In this document: piece after piece, positions 36,794 through 51,820 of the stretch
How positions within the stretch are numbered: position 1 is the first letter of the stretch
How the letters are laid out: the number at the start of each line of letters is the position of its first letter
NCBI GenBank assembly: GCA_014529385.2
Contig: CM043952.1
Span: forward strand, 151,927,057 to 151,991,056
Direction of reading: 5' to 3'
Length of the DNA stretch: 64,000 nucleotides
DNA from: Adiantum capillus-veneris
Lineage: Eukaryota > Streptophyta > Polypodiopsida > Polypodiales > Pteridaceae
Program-made: the position numbers and the translations under genes
The notes under the pieces: generated by a model
The model's database searches: none
What the model saw: the letters and a program-made list of their open reading frames with translations, nothing else
Told to the model about the DNA's origin: nothing

Positions 36794-38215
36794 ATGGCTA
36801 ACAATAGTAAAGAGAGTGAAATTAATGTTAATAGCTTTGATTTTGCTAATGAACAGGCTACTAATGATGCCCCTAAGCTTGTTAATTACCTTGTTACTAG
36901 GATTCAATAAGCCATGGGAAATCCATCTCTCCAAAGTGAAGTGCAACAACAGCTACGTGCTCATGGGATTCTCCAAACTCCCCACCAAGAAGAGAGAGTA
37001 CCTAGGAAGCCTCCTTGTGAGACTTACAAAAGAGGCCTTTCTTCGATAAGGGACGAAGAAGAGGATCTGTACGAAGGGCTGAAAAATCTACTACTTGACG
37101 ATGCATCTCCTTCCCAAAGGAGAACTCAAGTTTCAATGGTAGAGCCCCCACCGAAAGAACGCAAAAGAAGTGAGTCTCCTGTCACCTTGGTGGAGATGGC
37201 TCCACGAAGAGAACGGGAAAAACGCTCTCCAACACCCCTCAAACGGAGAAGACCATTGCATACTTCTCCACACCATAATTCAAAGAGGGACGAGAGGAAA
37301 CAAGAGAAGAAAAAGGTGAGAAAGAGGTCACCCTCTTTTCCATCCTCCTCAAATTCTTGTTCTTCTGAAGAAGTGATGGTGCAACTTTTGAACCACCTAA
37401 GAAGAGGCCATAGGGAATCCTATGCCACGTGGAAGAGGTCATCCAAGCTCAAAAAGTTCAAAGAGGGAGGAGACAACATCTCTTTCCCTACCTACAATGG
37501 CACCTTTGGTGCTACGGACAAAGTCTTGGCCTTCATCCAACAATTTGATGCAGCTTTTGGAGATGAGGGCTTCACGGAGTCCTCTAAGCTATGCCATGTA
37601 GCTATGCATTTTCAAAAGTCCGCCGAGCAATGGTGTTCTAGACTATGAGCAAATGGTGAAGCTCCACGAACATGGAAAGCTTTACGAGCTTCCATCATGA
37701 ACCAGGTTTTGGCTACCGATGCCAAAGACAAAGTACTCACCGAATGGCAAATCTTGAAGCTCTCTCCCTACAAATCTATTCACAAATATGTAGACTTTAG
37801 GATTTGCATCTCAAAGCCAGTGTCTTCAAAAAGATGGATTTTTGAGAGCAAAAACAACAATTTTCTGCGGGTTTAACTGAAGATATGGCAGAGTATGTCA
37901 ACTCTCAAAGGCCATGCACCATATCTGCGGTCATACACCATACCATGGTGGCTTCACAAATCAATTTCCAATGAGGGGCTAAGAAAAATCTTAAGCCCAC
38001 GGAGAACAAGGACCGTAATAACAAGCCCAACGGGAAGACAATGTCCAAAAGTCTCCTAAAGGCAACACCAACAACAACAAAGCTAAGGAGAAGGGAGTTT
38101 ATAAAGGCAAAAATAAACTCTCTACTGAAGAGCTAGAGTGTTATCGTAAAGATAACCATTGTTTCAAGTGTGGGGAGCAAGGGCATGCCTATCGTGCTTG
38201 TCGCCACAAGAATAC
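36794..38215 (+). pseudogene. Gypsy-1 Gag
   Basis: Starts at ATG 36794 (MANNSKESEINV), with a TAA at 36908 after 38 codons, then an open frame 36914-37648: LRAHGILQTPHQEERVPRKP, an Arg/Ser-rich basic tract, and the capsid segment FPTYNGTFGATDKVLAFIQQ and VAMHFQKSAEQWCSRL. A stop follows; LRASIMNQVLATDAKDKV continues the capsid. An intact zinc knuckle, CFKCGEQGHAYRAC, lies at ~38159-38200. Confidence 0.82.
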
Positions 38216-39048
38216 AAAAAAATGAGCCTCCTAGAGCTACCTTGGTTGAAATCCAAGAAGAGGATGCTCACCACAAAGGATCTCCTCTATGCCATGCTTG
38301 GGGAAAGGTAAAAGAGCATGATGATTTCATTCTCTTTGACCCTGGTTCTACTCAAAATTTCATATCCACAGAGTTGGCCACCAAGCTAGGCATCCAAGCC
38401 TATGATATGGGAGATGTCCTACCCGCCAATGGTGCTTTCGAGGGGCAAGAAGCCTTAGTCAATCCCTAATTGGGTAATTGAGGCTCCATGGCCAAAGCTA
38501 TGTGGACAAGGAGAACTTATTTATCTCTCCTCTCAAGCACGATGATGTAATCCTAGGGACACCATGGTTTGATCTCATGGCTACCAATGTTAAATTCCCT
38601 AAAAGGCAAATCTACTTTATGTTCAAGGAAAAAGATATGTACATAGATGCTAAGGAGTTGGGTAACACCATACCCATTTTACATACGCAAGCTTTCAATA
38701 AGTCAATAAAGAGCTCTATTTTTGTGTACAAGATTTTTGTTAAAGATTCTCAAAATGAACCTAATGCTTTAGCAAAAGAAAATATAAACAATCACAAGGA
38801 ATTAGAGTTATCCAATTTTCTCAAGGGATTTCAAGATGTTTTTATTGACGACATCCCTTGTGAACTACCTCCTAAACGAGGCAATGACGACCATGCAACT
38901 GAACTTCTTCCAGGAAGTTCAACGCCTAATAAACCTCCTTATAGACTTTCCCAAGCTCAACATGAGGAGATTATGCGGCAAGTGCATGGGTTATTTGAGA
39001 AGGGCATGGTTAGGCCTAGCTCATCTCCATTTTGTTCACCCGTGTTAT
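38216..39048 (+). pseudogene. Gypsy-1 protease and pre-RT
   Basis: HDDFILFDPGSTQNFISTEL carries the protease active site as DPGS (DSG/DTG are commoner). After a stop at 38469 the next frame has DDVILGTPWFDLMATNVKFP, the protease C-terminal motif, then the linker and PPYRLSQAQHEEIMRQV and [13 protein letters not shown], the N-terminus of RT. The frame breaks at 39048 before [16 protein letters not shown]. Confidence 0.82.
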
Positions 39049-39474
39049 AGTGCAAAAGAAAGATGGCACATATCGTATGTGTGTCAACTATAGAGCACTA
39101 AATAGGATCACTATCAAAAATAGGTTTCCCGTTCCACGGGTAGAAGACCTATTTAATAGGTCGACCTAAAAAGTGGCTACCATCAAATAAGGAGAGTCGA
39201 TCAAGACATTGTAAAGACCGCATTTCGCACTATGTTTGGTCTTTACAAATACATTGTCATGCCTTTTGGCTTAACCAATGCACCAACCACATTTAACCGC
39301 TTAATGGAGAAGCTATTTTGGCCTCATCGAACCTTTACTGGAGTGTTCTTTGATGATATAATCATCTACTCTAAATCACTAGACGAACACAAGAAACACC
39401 TCCATGTAATATTTCAAGTCTTACAAAAGAATAAACTTTATATTGATCGAAAGAAAAATGAGTTTTTCTTATAA
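39049..39474 (+). pseudogene. Gypsy-1 RT with motif A deleted
   Basis: [31 protein letters not shown], then directly [20 protein letters not shown]: the segment of about a dozen residues that normally holds the motif A Asp is absent. Motif B YIVMPFGLTNAPTTFNRLM and motif C GVFFDDIIIYS remain. The frame stops at 39474 after KNEFFL. Confidence 0.83.
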
Positions 39475-39519
39475 GAGATTCAGTATCTAGATCACATTAT
39501 CTCTCAAGATGGCATCCAA

Positions 39520-40267
39520 ATGGATCCATCAAAGCTAGAGGTAATAAAAGGATGGCCTAATCCAAGGAATCTACATGAACTAAGAAGCTTTATAGATATG
39601 TGTGCATACTATAGATGCTTCATAGAAAAGTTGTCACAAATCGCGGGACCATTACATGAACTAGCAAAGAAAAACATTAGGTATACATGGTCTGCCAAGG
39701 AGAACAATGCTTTTGAAAAGCTTAAAAAAAAGCTTATCTCTCAACCTGTGCTTACACTGTTGGATCTCTCAAAACCATTTGAGGTCCAATGTGACGCTTG
39801 TGGTGATTGCCTTGGAGCTGTTTTGCTCCAAGAAGGGCACGCCATAGCCTATGAAATTCGACAGCTCTACCCTATTGAGCAAGCCCTAGGCATATATGAA
39901 AAGGAGCTCCTCGCAGTTCTACATGCCTTAGACTTGTGGAAGCACTATTTATTGGGGACTCTTTCATTCTGCAGAGACAGATCACCGAGGCCTTAAGTAC
40001 TTCATGACACAGACCAAGCTCTCCGACAAACAAATGAGGTGGGCAAACTTCCTTTTACAATTTCATTTTCAAATTGCTGATGTTGATGGCAACAAGCATA
40101 ATCAAGTAGCCTATGCACTCTCAAGATGGCCAAGAGTGAATGTGGTTTCCATAGAAACTCACAATGATCTATCTTCTATGATAGATGAGTACTCTATTGA
40201 TCCCGATTTTAGAGATGTGATTTCAGCACTTGTACTAGGGAAGAAAGAAGAACCATTTACTTTATAA
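39520..40267 (+). pseudogene. Gypsy-1 RNase H
   Basis: LEVIKGWPNPRNLHELRSFI leads into RNase H: KPFEVQCDACGDCLGAVLLQ (first Asp), YEKELLAVLHALDLWKHYLL (Glu), a break at ~39996 replacing the usual TDH motif frame, then DKQMRWANFLLQFHFQIADV and HNQVAYALSRWP, where the usual ADALSR reads AYALSR. Confidence 0.83.
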
Positions 40268-40326
40268 ATGGTTATCTTCTCTATGGCAATAGACTATGTG
40301 TTACTAACTCACTACGTGAGAAAGTA

Positions 40327-41335
40327 ATGTATGAATCTCATGCTCCTCCTTATGCGGGGCATAGAGAGATTCAGTCTACCATTAAGGGGATTGAGACATA
40401 TTTCTATTGGCCTGACATGAAATCAAACATACAAGAGTATGTCTCTAAATGTGTGGTATGCCAAAAGATGAAGTTTGATAGAGGGAAGCAACTTGGATTT
40501 CTTCAACCTTTGCCAATCCCTAATTCACCATGGGAGAGCATGTCCATGGATTTTATCTTTGGATTGCCTAAGTCTATCCATGGGATACGGGAATATGGAC
40601 GATAGTAGACAAGTTCAATAAACAAGCTCATTTTATACTTGTCCAAAAAGACTATCAAAGCCCATCAAATGGCAACCCTCTTCATATCACAAATCTTCAA
40701 GTACCATGGCTTGCCAATGTCCATAGTATCAGATAGAGATCCTAGAATGACCAGTAATTTCTAGAAGGGTCTCTTTGAAAATTTAGGGACAAGGCTAAAC
40801 TTCTCTTTGGCCTATCATACGCAAACGGATGGCCAAAGTGAAATAGCTAACCTAAAAATTCTTGATCTACTAAAAGCCTATGTAACGGAAGTAGATCAAA
40901 GGTCTCAATGGGAGAAGTACTTACCGTTAGTGGAGTATGCTTACAATAACACTATACATACCTCCACCAAAAAAGAACATTTTGAGGTAATTGAGGGAAG
41001 ATCTAAAAGTCCCCTGCTAGTTAAGGTACACGGGAAGATCTTCGTTGGCAGATGAGTATAGCCGAGACCTAAAAGAATCTTTCCAAAAGATTAAGGATGC
41101 TATCTCTATCTCACAACAAAGGCAAAAGGCTGTTGCTGATAAGCACAAAAGAGATCAAGCCTTTAAACAAAATGATTGGGTCTTGCTTAAATTTCCCAAG
41201 GCTTGATTAAGGCACACAACAGGCAAGAATCCTATGGGACACCAAAAGTACTATGCTAAGTTAGCAAAAAGTACGCTCACACACAATGCTTTCCATATGA
41301 GCCTTCTAAAGCCTTACAAAGGAGAGCCACCTCAA
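40327..41335 (+). pseudogene. Gypsy-1 integrase
   Basis: HHCC zinc finger (APPYAGHREIQSTI, CVVCQKMKF), core Asp in WESMSMDFIFGLPKSIHG, a break at 40605, second Asp in MSIVSDRDPRM, a TAG at 40762, and Glu in YHTQTDGQSEIAN. The C-terminal domain (KQNDWVLLKFPKA, LTHNAFHMSLLKPYKGEPPQ) has another stop and a short deletion. It ends at the junction with the truncated LTR; no chromodomain is seen. Confidence 0.82.
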
Positions 41336-41347
41336 GAACCAACTATA

Positions 41348-41812
41348 AGAATACTCCTTCTTCCTATCGATCTACTCTCATACCCCACTAGCTCTCACCA
41401 TCTTCAAAGGTGTGTGAGGTCTTGGGTCTGAGACCGTGAGGGAATTGATGTTGTGTTTTCAAGTGTGAGCTTGGTGCTTGAAGCTTCCATCTTCATTGCA
41501 CCAGCCAGTTATTGAAGGGACACAACGTATTGTATTGTAAAATATCTCCCTTGATGGGGGGAACCTATAATACAAAGCCTTTTGTAGGGGGACCGACTCC
41601 ATCTAAATCCAGTCCTCAACTATTGCCAATAGCTTAATTTCTCTCTCTTTTTGAAGTATTGTTCATGCCTATCTAACTAGATGTTATGCTTTTGTTGCTC
41701 TCTCCATCCAAGCACTCTTGCTATGCTCATTAGGATCTATTCTTAATGAAATGCTCAATATGTCTATGTTATTTTCCACTACACACAAGTTCCTAGACCA
41801 TTAAATGTTACA
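41348..41812 (+). repeat. Gypsy-1 3' LTR remnant
   Basis: Corresponds to the last ~460 bp of the 5' LTR (35937-36395), starting AGAATACTCCTTCTTCCT and ending TTAAATGTTACA. Confidence 0.88.
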
Positions 41813-42560
41813 TATTTATGCATAGTAAATCTGGTGGTGCACTGGTAAGGATTTGGGTCTTGTGCTCCATATTTGCCCTTTCCTCTGCCATGATCTCAAC
41901 AAAGTTGTGTCTCGTAGATGGTATGGATGATGTGAATCCTGGAGGTGATCTAAGTTGTGCTCGTTGTGTAGAGGGTAGGTGCATCGGGTCTATTATAGGC
42001 TCATCAACACTACTTTGAGAAGGAGAATAGTGTAGTCCACACAACATTTTATAGGTATCCTCATCGTAAATGCTCCTATAGGTACCTCGTAAGGAACCTG
42101 GTGGGGTAGCACTCACTATGTCATAGGGAGTGTACTCTCCAAATCTAACTTTCTTCCTCATGTACATCCTCCGATCCTCATTAGCATACAATGGTTTGGT
42201 CTCAAATATGTCCAAAGATACAGTCTATGGTAGCTCAAAGGTTTTTGGACGATCCTCACAAAGTACTAACATGACATGCTCTGGAATCTCCTCCATCACG
42301 CGTCTACAAGATGTACCAAAACCATCAAGAAGCAGTCTAGGCAAGGTGGAGTGTGCTCGGGCTCTAAACATTTGGAAACTATGGGATAGTTTGTGGACTA
42401 AATCTGGATATTCCTATGTTGGGTGTCGACATGTGTGTATATAGGCAATCTGTCTAACTCGTCATGAACACACAATAGTCTATTATATAGGTCCTCAAAT
42501 ATGGTGTTAAGGAGGTCTATATGAAAGTGCACTAGCTAGGGTGTATAGTCTGGCAATCGA
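41808..42560 (-). pseudogene. Decayed reading frame of unknown family
   Basis: From ~42560 leftwards: DLYNRLLCVHDELDRLPIYT, a stop, a frameshift, TSCRRVMEEIPEHVMLVLCE, a stop, then 135 open codons (42215-41808) including YMRKKVRFGEYTPYDIVSAT and YRSIYDEDTYKMLCGLHYSP. Codon-like composition over 750 bp suggests an old gene. The frame is cut by Gypsy-1 at its 3' end. I do not recognise the family; position 3' of a minus-strand PBS suggests an extra ORF of a long-leader LTR element. Confidence 0.45.
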
Positions 42561-45713
<3,153 letters not shown>

Positions 45714-45731
45714 CCCCAAAACGGCACCAAA
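45714..45731 (-). promoter_or_regulatory. Primer-binding site of a minus-strand LTR element
   Basis: On the minus strand, right after ...AGCCATCA, comes TTTGGTGCCGTTTTGGGG. This closely resembles the TGGCGCCGTTGCCGGGG primer-binding site found in many plant Ty3/gypsy elements (tRNA-Asp type), with a few changes. The preceding CA is the expected LTR end. Confidence 0.6.
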
Positions 45732-46862
45732 TGATGGCTCCCTTTGTAGCATAGCTCCAATGAATCAACATAATTGTCAATCTGTGGACGGTAGTGACCG
45801 GCTAAAGCATGGAAGCAGCACACTTGGGTGAGTGTGTGAGGGTAATGAGATAGAAATGAGTGGGAAAATCATGAGAGGCCATCTAGATTAGAGAAGAAAG
45901 AACTAATGAAAGGGATTAGTGTTGTGCATAAATGCGAAAACTTATGAAAATCACACACTGCTCTTCGCTGCATCCTCGACTATCCTTGTAGGCACATCCT
46001 AATCACGAGCTCACCCAAGCTCATGGAGTTACGATTAAGCCAATGCATGCACAAATCCTAATCTACACATTTCTCTAATCATGCATATAATACCATAATC
46101 AAACACACAATAGGCAATCAAGAATTAGAGAGCAATTAGTTCTTAATCTACACACATCAAGACACTAATACACAACATTAGTGAAAAGCAAGAGATAAGC
46201 AAGAGGACTCAACTTCAATGCATGTGTTAATCAATTCGTGAAGAGAGTACATGCGGCTCCAAGCTTCCACCTCCATATCCTCCTTCTTCTCCTCTCTACT
46301 CTAGGTTTTCTCTCAAAATGATATCTCCCCTTTCACATGACCTACAATTCACTTATATGCTTAGGGTTTTAAAAACAAATGGATGACCGCTCAAGGCACA
46401 TAAAGTGAAATAATAGATACAATTTGGAACTTGTAAAGAGTCCATGAACCTATACAATATAAATGGAAAAATATGCTTGTGGAGAAGAGGTAAACAGCTA
46501 CTGGTGTTGGACGCTGCTTGTTGCAGGTTTCTTTTTTGAAACTCACACTTTTGAATCCCTCAGCCATATAGGTGTATGATCTCTTTGAAGAAGTATCTGA
46601 AAGACTCTCCTCCAAGATTGGCTCTAAGGCGGGTTGGTCTCTTCATTGACACTACCATTGGTTGAAATATGGCTTGATTGGTCTCTACTACTAAGGTTTC
46701 TTCTTTGATCAAATTTGCTTGATTGTAAATACATCAAGAAAACAAAGCTTGCAAAAGCCTGACCTGTTACCTTTTATGATGCATTCACTTCTTCGACCAA
46801 AGACAACTTATTACAGCTCTGATCTACATAACCTGTACAAAATTCACTTGGTGGTTATAGCT
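45732..46862 (-). repeat. Putative LTR remnant next to the PBS
   Basis: If the PBS call is right, a 5' LTR of a minus-strand element begins at 45732 (TGATGGCTCCC on the plus strand) and extends rightward at least until Copia-3 interrupts at 46863. The outer end was not found. No gene is visible inside. Confidence 0.4.
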
Positions 46863-47087
46863 TGTTGGAATTAGGGTTGCAAGAAAACACACACAGCTTG
46901 GAGAAGACGAAGGAAGCTCAAGGCACACAATAGAGAGCGTATTACTTAGTGTGTAATGAAAAAGATAGATAGCCCTAGAGTGATGGGCGTATATACAACG
47001 CACGGGGGAAAAAACTTCCTAAAGAGGGAAAAAATGCCCCGGAAGTGGTGTGTTCACACACATCACTACCACATGTATATGGTAACA
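46863..47087 (-). repeat. Copia-3 3' LTR
   Basis: Plus-strand view: TGTTGGAATTAGGG to ATATGGTAACA, with TG...CA ends, followed by AAATCCCCCCTGG, the reverse complement of the polypurine tract. Confidence 0.92.
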
Positions 47088-47209
47088 AATCCCCCCTGGA
47101 GTGATGCGGTGAATGAGAACCGGAACATGAGTAAAGGGAATTGCCATTCCCTGAGGACATGATCAGTCCACAAAGGGGAGTAAGCCCAAAGCTTTGCAGA
47201 AAGTTTCGA

Positions 47210-47962
47210 GCTTCTCACAAGACAATGACTTTATGAAAATATATGCAAGGTTGTTCTATGTTGGCACATAAGCCAAGCTCATCTCTCCTGTTGAGAGCCT
47301 CTCCCTGACGTAGTGGTAATTCACCTCAATGTGCTTTGTGCGAGCATGAAAAACTGGATTCCTCGCAATTGCCAATGCGCTTTGGTTGTCAGTGTAGATA
47401 GTGTTGGTAGTGTCTTGTCCAACACCCAAATCAGCCATAAGGCGACATCTGAGCCATACACACTCAACCGTAGCTGTGAAGTGTACCCTGTACTCAACCT
47501 CACAACTAGAAGTGGCCATAGTAGGTTGCTTCTTGCTCAACATGAACTACCAAGCATGAAACAAAAACCACTTGTGGACACTCGAGTGTCAAAACAACCA
47601 ACCCAATCTGATTCTGAAAAAGCATGTAAGTCTAGCGGTAATGATCCCCCCTTAGGATAAAACAAGCCAAGATGTGAAGTGCCACTAAGGTAGAGGAAAA
47701 TCCTCTTGACAACCTGCCAATGCTTAGACCCTGGGCTATGCATAAATTTGCTAACCTGTGAGACTGCAAATTGAATATCCGGCATTGTGTTGCATACATA
47801 AATGAGGCATCCAATAGCAATTTGGTAAAGAGTGACATCTGCAGGATCACTGGTATCATGAAGACTCAATTTCAAACCTGTTTCCATGGGAGTGGCAATA
47901 GGTTTGCAATCCTCAAGTCCAAACTTACGTAGCAATGTCTCTATGTAACTTTTTTGACACAA
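47210..47962 (-). pseudogene. Copia-3 RNase H
   Basis: 47962-47537: CQKSYIETLLRKFGLEDCKP, MPDIQFAVSQVSKFMHSPGS, KHWQVVKRIFLYLSG, SESDWVGCFDTRVSTSG. A frame break near 47540 then MLSKKQPTMATSSCEVEYRV and DNQSALAIARNPVFHARTKH. The C-terminus around 47230 has a stop inside the usual TQDNLADLFTKAL motif. Confidence 0.88.
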
Positions 47963-47983
47963 GGCAATACCACCGTCACACTG

Positions 47984-48958
47984 CTAATACTGTATACCCA
48001 AGTAATGATGCAAAATCCCCAAATCTTTCATCTTGAAAGTAGTATTCAAATCAGTCTTAAATTCACGAATATGTCTCTCATATGGTCCAGTGATCAGCAA
48101 ATCATCTACATAAAGAACCACAATGAGAAGTACATCACCCTCACGCTTTACATACAATGTGCTTTTTGTTGGACTGTTACGAAATCCTTGTTTGACCAAA
48201 TACCGAGCATGAGGAGATTGCTTCAACCCATACAAAGCCTTGTTACATCTACACACTTTGTTCTCTTGTCCTTTCTTGATAAAACCGCGAGGCTGCGTTA
48301 CATAAACTTCCTCAAATATGTCACTATTCAAGAAAGCAGTAACAATGTCTGATTGATGTACATCCCAACCAAAACGAGCTGCGAATGCACGTAAAAAATT
48401 CATAGTAGTCGTACGAAATAATCTATGCCTTTTTGCTGTGCATAACCCTTTGCAACAAGTCGAGCTTTATGGCAATCGCTCTCACCATCCGGCTTCATTT
48501 CAACTTGTAAACCCACTTCGTACCAATGGCCTTTTTTCTAGGAGGCAAATCACATAAAGTCCATGTTTCATTTTCTATAAGTGCATCAGATTTTGATTGC
48601 ATGGCAACCATCCAATTTTTTGAATTTTGTGCTTCATCTCAAAAGACAGAGGTTCCTCAACATCGTGTAAGCTAGATATAGCCAAAACATAACAATCTGA
48701 TGCATAAGATGCATGGCGAGAGCCTGAACGAGTACAACTAGATAGAGGTGCATCCAATTTACTATCATGCAATGTATGCACCAACCATTTTGGCATACCT
48801 CTAGCCTGCTCATTTTCAACCCTTTCTTCATCAAGTACATCATGTACATCTGCATCAGTAATAGGCTGATCAGTAACATTTTTGAAAACCCCCATAGGCT
48901 GTATATTTGCCTCATTGGAATTTACATTCGAACTTCCACCACTGAAAAGAGGCAACAA
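47984..48958 (-). pseudogene. Copia-3 linker and reverse transcriptase
   Basis: 48958-48575: MLPLFSGGSSNVNSNEAN to the start of RT. Between 48575 and 48403 the frame is broken. 48403-47984: FGWDVHQSDIVTAFLNSD (motif A), ALYGLKQSPHARYL (missing the WYEK segment that Copia-2 keeps), VVLYVDDLLITG (catalytic DD), FKMKDLGILHHYLGI. Several lesions. Confidence 0.87.
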
Positions 48959-49009
48959 AGTGTCATAAATGTCCCGTGAGCTTAGATTACTATCTCTAGT
49001 ACATGACAG

Positions 49010-50318
49010 TGATCCGAGCCTATCACAAATTTTTTGGTTACTATATTTTTTTGGTTTTCCCTGCTTCTAGAGGTTTACAATAAAAGAAAGAGTGAGAACA
49101 ACCTCTTGGAAAAATTCAAAAAATGACTTGATGGGAATTTTTCCTTGACTAGTTCACAGGAGGTGAAAGGTAGAACCTAGTGGTAAAGGGAAGGGAAAAT
49201 ATGTAAATGTGAAAAGAAAAGATATGATGTGTTTCTGGAGCCATGCACCCATGATTCAAGGGTCATGAGGGGCTCATATCATCATGGCTTTGGAGCCATA
49301 TGATGATTCAAACAGATGGGACCCAGGTGGAAGACTTGGTGAAGGAAGGAAACAGACACATGATTTTGTTGGATTTTTAAAAAATACGTCCACTCTGATC
49401 CAAGAAAAGTTGTCTTCATCAAAGTTGTAGCTTATGAGCTGGAGATTCTGACCATATTTTTTTAATAATTTTTGCAGCTACGGTCTACGAGATATGGTAA
49501 AAATAGTGGACGCAAGTTTTTTCAAATGTGGTGGAGACCACCCCCTCTACCTTTACACACACACCCTTCCTTTTCCACATTGAGTCCTTCTCTAAAAATC
49601 AGCCATTAGTCTCCTCACCCTCCCCTCCTTCCTCCTCTCTCTCAAGCTCATAAAACCATCACAAATTCCTCTTCTAATCACCTCTCAAATCATGCTTAAT
49701 CTTGTTGTAATTCATAATTTTTCATTCAACCCCTTTCTATTATTACTAGATATGCATTGATTTTATGTAGATTCTTTACATTTTAAAATAAGGAAGCTCT
49801 TGGACTCAAGCTATGGAGGAAGGAGTGAAGACAACACAAGTAATGATGGAGCCAATTAGTTGCAAATTGGTCAACAAATCACTTGGAAGGAGCTTCTTCA
49901 TTGGTGGAATGTCACTAATCAAGCTTCATTTGTACAAATTGCACTTGGATCTTAACCTCACTCCTAATCACTCTCTTGCCTATATAAAGATCCCCCCCCC
50001 CCTTTGTAATTTCAAGTCTCCCTCAGCCTCATTGAGTCTTTGTATCACTCATCATGAGCCCATAAAGCTCATTCATTCACTCTATTCTTTGCACATTCTA
50101 GAGTGCAAACTGTTTTGTGCTAGTAACCTCCCCTCCTCTTACTTATGTTAATTAAGAGAGATCTTTTATGTGTGTGTGAGAGTGCTTGATGTGATTTTGG
50201 CTAAATCTTGAGTTGTTGTTTAGTAATCTACATGCAATTTGTGTTGGGAGTGCTTGAAGTTATCCATTCCTTGTACACACATTGAGGTTAATGCTTCATT
50301 CATAGTGATAGCTCTCTC

Positions 50319-50383
<65 letters not shown>

Positions 50384-50497
50384 GTAGCGGTCCTAGTCCA
50401 TGCTTTCAAGACTAGGTGGTGCCCTCATCTCATTTCCCTTGTGGCGCAATGGAGTTTGTTTTGGTGTAGAGGCTGCCATTCCAAATTTCCTTCGTCA
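49010..50497 (+). repeat. Gypsy-2 5' LTR
   Basis: 1488 bp with TG...CA ends. Contains TATATAAAGA at 49981, followed by a C run, and (CT)n at 50312-50379 near the 3' end. It is followed by TAAGTTGGTGACCCCACGG, a possible primer-binding region that I cannot assign to a tRNA. Confidence 0.93.
49981..49989 (+). promoter_or_regulatory. TATA box of the Gypsy-2 5' LTR
   Basis: TATATAAAG in GCCTATATAAAGATCC, with the equivalent site in the 3' LTR at ~57887 (TCTATATAAAGAGCC). Both precede a C run. Confidence 0.65.
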
Positions 50498-50498
50498 T

Positions 50499-51640
50499 AA
50501 GTTGGTGACCCCACGGAGGTGTTCTCAAGCAGCGCTCTCCCAATCCTATGAAGGAAGGTCCATCAACTTCTCCAAGACTTCCACTATGGTCTTCCCCAAG
50601 AAGCTTGAGAGAAGAAGCGTCTTTATCGACAAACGGCACGTATGCGGGTAGAGAGAGTTAACTACATACACCCTTCTTTGCTTCAAGGAAAATCTTGTAG
50701 TCATCAAGTCCCTAGGTCAAAGCATTGTGTTGAGTGCTTCGTGGCTAGTGTGAAGACACTTCCTTTGAAGCCTCGACTTCAGATGGTGAAAGCACTCTCA
50801 AACTCGGGAATTAACAAGTTTTTGGAGGGGGAGCTACACATCAATGGTGTGAGGTATTGGCAAGAGGCTACATATGGTGATGCACTCCAACTACTACTAG
50901 CAAGAAGGCTCAAGGTGATTGAGAAGGTAGCCATTGAACCCTATGAACTCTACAAAGCTGAAGATGGTCACACCAAAGCTAGGCTAATCACTGGTGAGAA
51001 AATTCTTCGCATCTCTCAAATGGTGGGATCCAAGAGAGCTGAACTTCAATGAAGTGCTTCATGAAAGTTTGTAGTTAATGCACAAATGAATAATCCCATT
51101 TTCTACAACTTTCAATCAGTTCATAATATTAGGGTGAATGTGCGCATTGATAGAAATATTTTCTTCCAACAAATATTGGTCTTCTATTTTGGAGCTGAGA
51201 GGTTGAGAGAGATATTGTTGTCCCCTGACCCTATAATATTTCCTATTTTGGAGCATAATGTATCTTTTGATGTTCACATCTTCATCTTGCTTTAAGCACA
51301 CTCCATGAATCATAGGGATTTATATGGACCTATCCAACCTCTTGCTAGACAAACTGTGCATATAATAGCTAGCACAAATTTTAGGTTCCAAAACATCATA
51401 AGGAACTTACTAGGCCCTCGTTGTCTAGCTGAGATTAATGCATCTATCAATCCATTTATTCTACCCTTAATAAGATATGATTTGGGCCTATACGTTTTCA
51501 TCTTTGTGCTGTATTGAGAGGAAGGCAACCCATCCTATCATGGCTTTCCCTAATTTTTTTGGGCGTAGTGGGGAAAATGATGGGGATTTTTTGGATAACT
51601 TGGAGATGGCTTTTCTTGTCTCTGGGAGGGATGACGAAGC
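50499..51640 (+). pseudogene. Gypsy-2 5' coding region (Gag N-terminus?)
   Basis: A 136-codon frame (50642-51052) reads LPLKPRLQMVKALSNSGINK, INGVRYWQEATYGDALQLLL and IEPYELYKAEDG; two shorter frames (51086-51295, 51305-51517) share a loose RNLL/REIL...DP pattern. No domain is recognised. By position these are the N-terminal part of Gag or a short ORF before it. Confidence 0.4.
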
Positions 51641-51820
51641 ATTGAATAAGATATGATTTGGGCCTAGACGTTTTCATCTTTGTGCTGTATTGAGAGGAAG
51701 GCAACCCATCCTATCTTGGCTTTCCCGAATTTTTTTGGGCGTAGTGGGGAAAATGCTGGGGATTTTTTGGATAACTTGGAGATGGCTTTTCTTGTCTCTG
51801 GGAGGGATGACGAAGCATTG
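51471..51820 (+). repeat. 175-bp tandem duplication in Gypsy-2 gag
   Basis: Copies 51471-51645 and 51646-51820 run from TAAGATATGATTTGGGCC to GACGAAGCATTGAA with only a few differences by eye. 175 is not a multiple of 3, so the duplication alone disrupts the reading frame. Confidence 0.95.

Larger units (their letters stand above)
34445..41812 (+). mobile_element. Gypsy-1: Ty3/gypsy retrotransposon with truncated 3' LTR
   Basis: A 5' LTR of ~1951 bp (34445-36395, ending AAATGTTACA), then TTGGTATC resembling an initiator-Met primer-binding site, Gag, protease, RT, RNase H, integrase, and a 465-bp 3' LTR remnant (41348-41812, same end). The order PR-RT-RNH-IN is gypsy. Integrase C-terminal coding (CCTCAAGAACCAACT) runs straight into mid-LTR sequence, so the polypurine tract and the first ~1.49 kb of the 3' LTR are missing. 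The start is assigned by alignment with the solo LTR; its second base is A instead of G. Confidence 0.85.
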
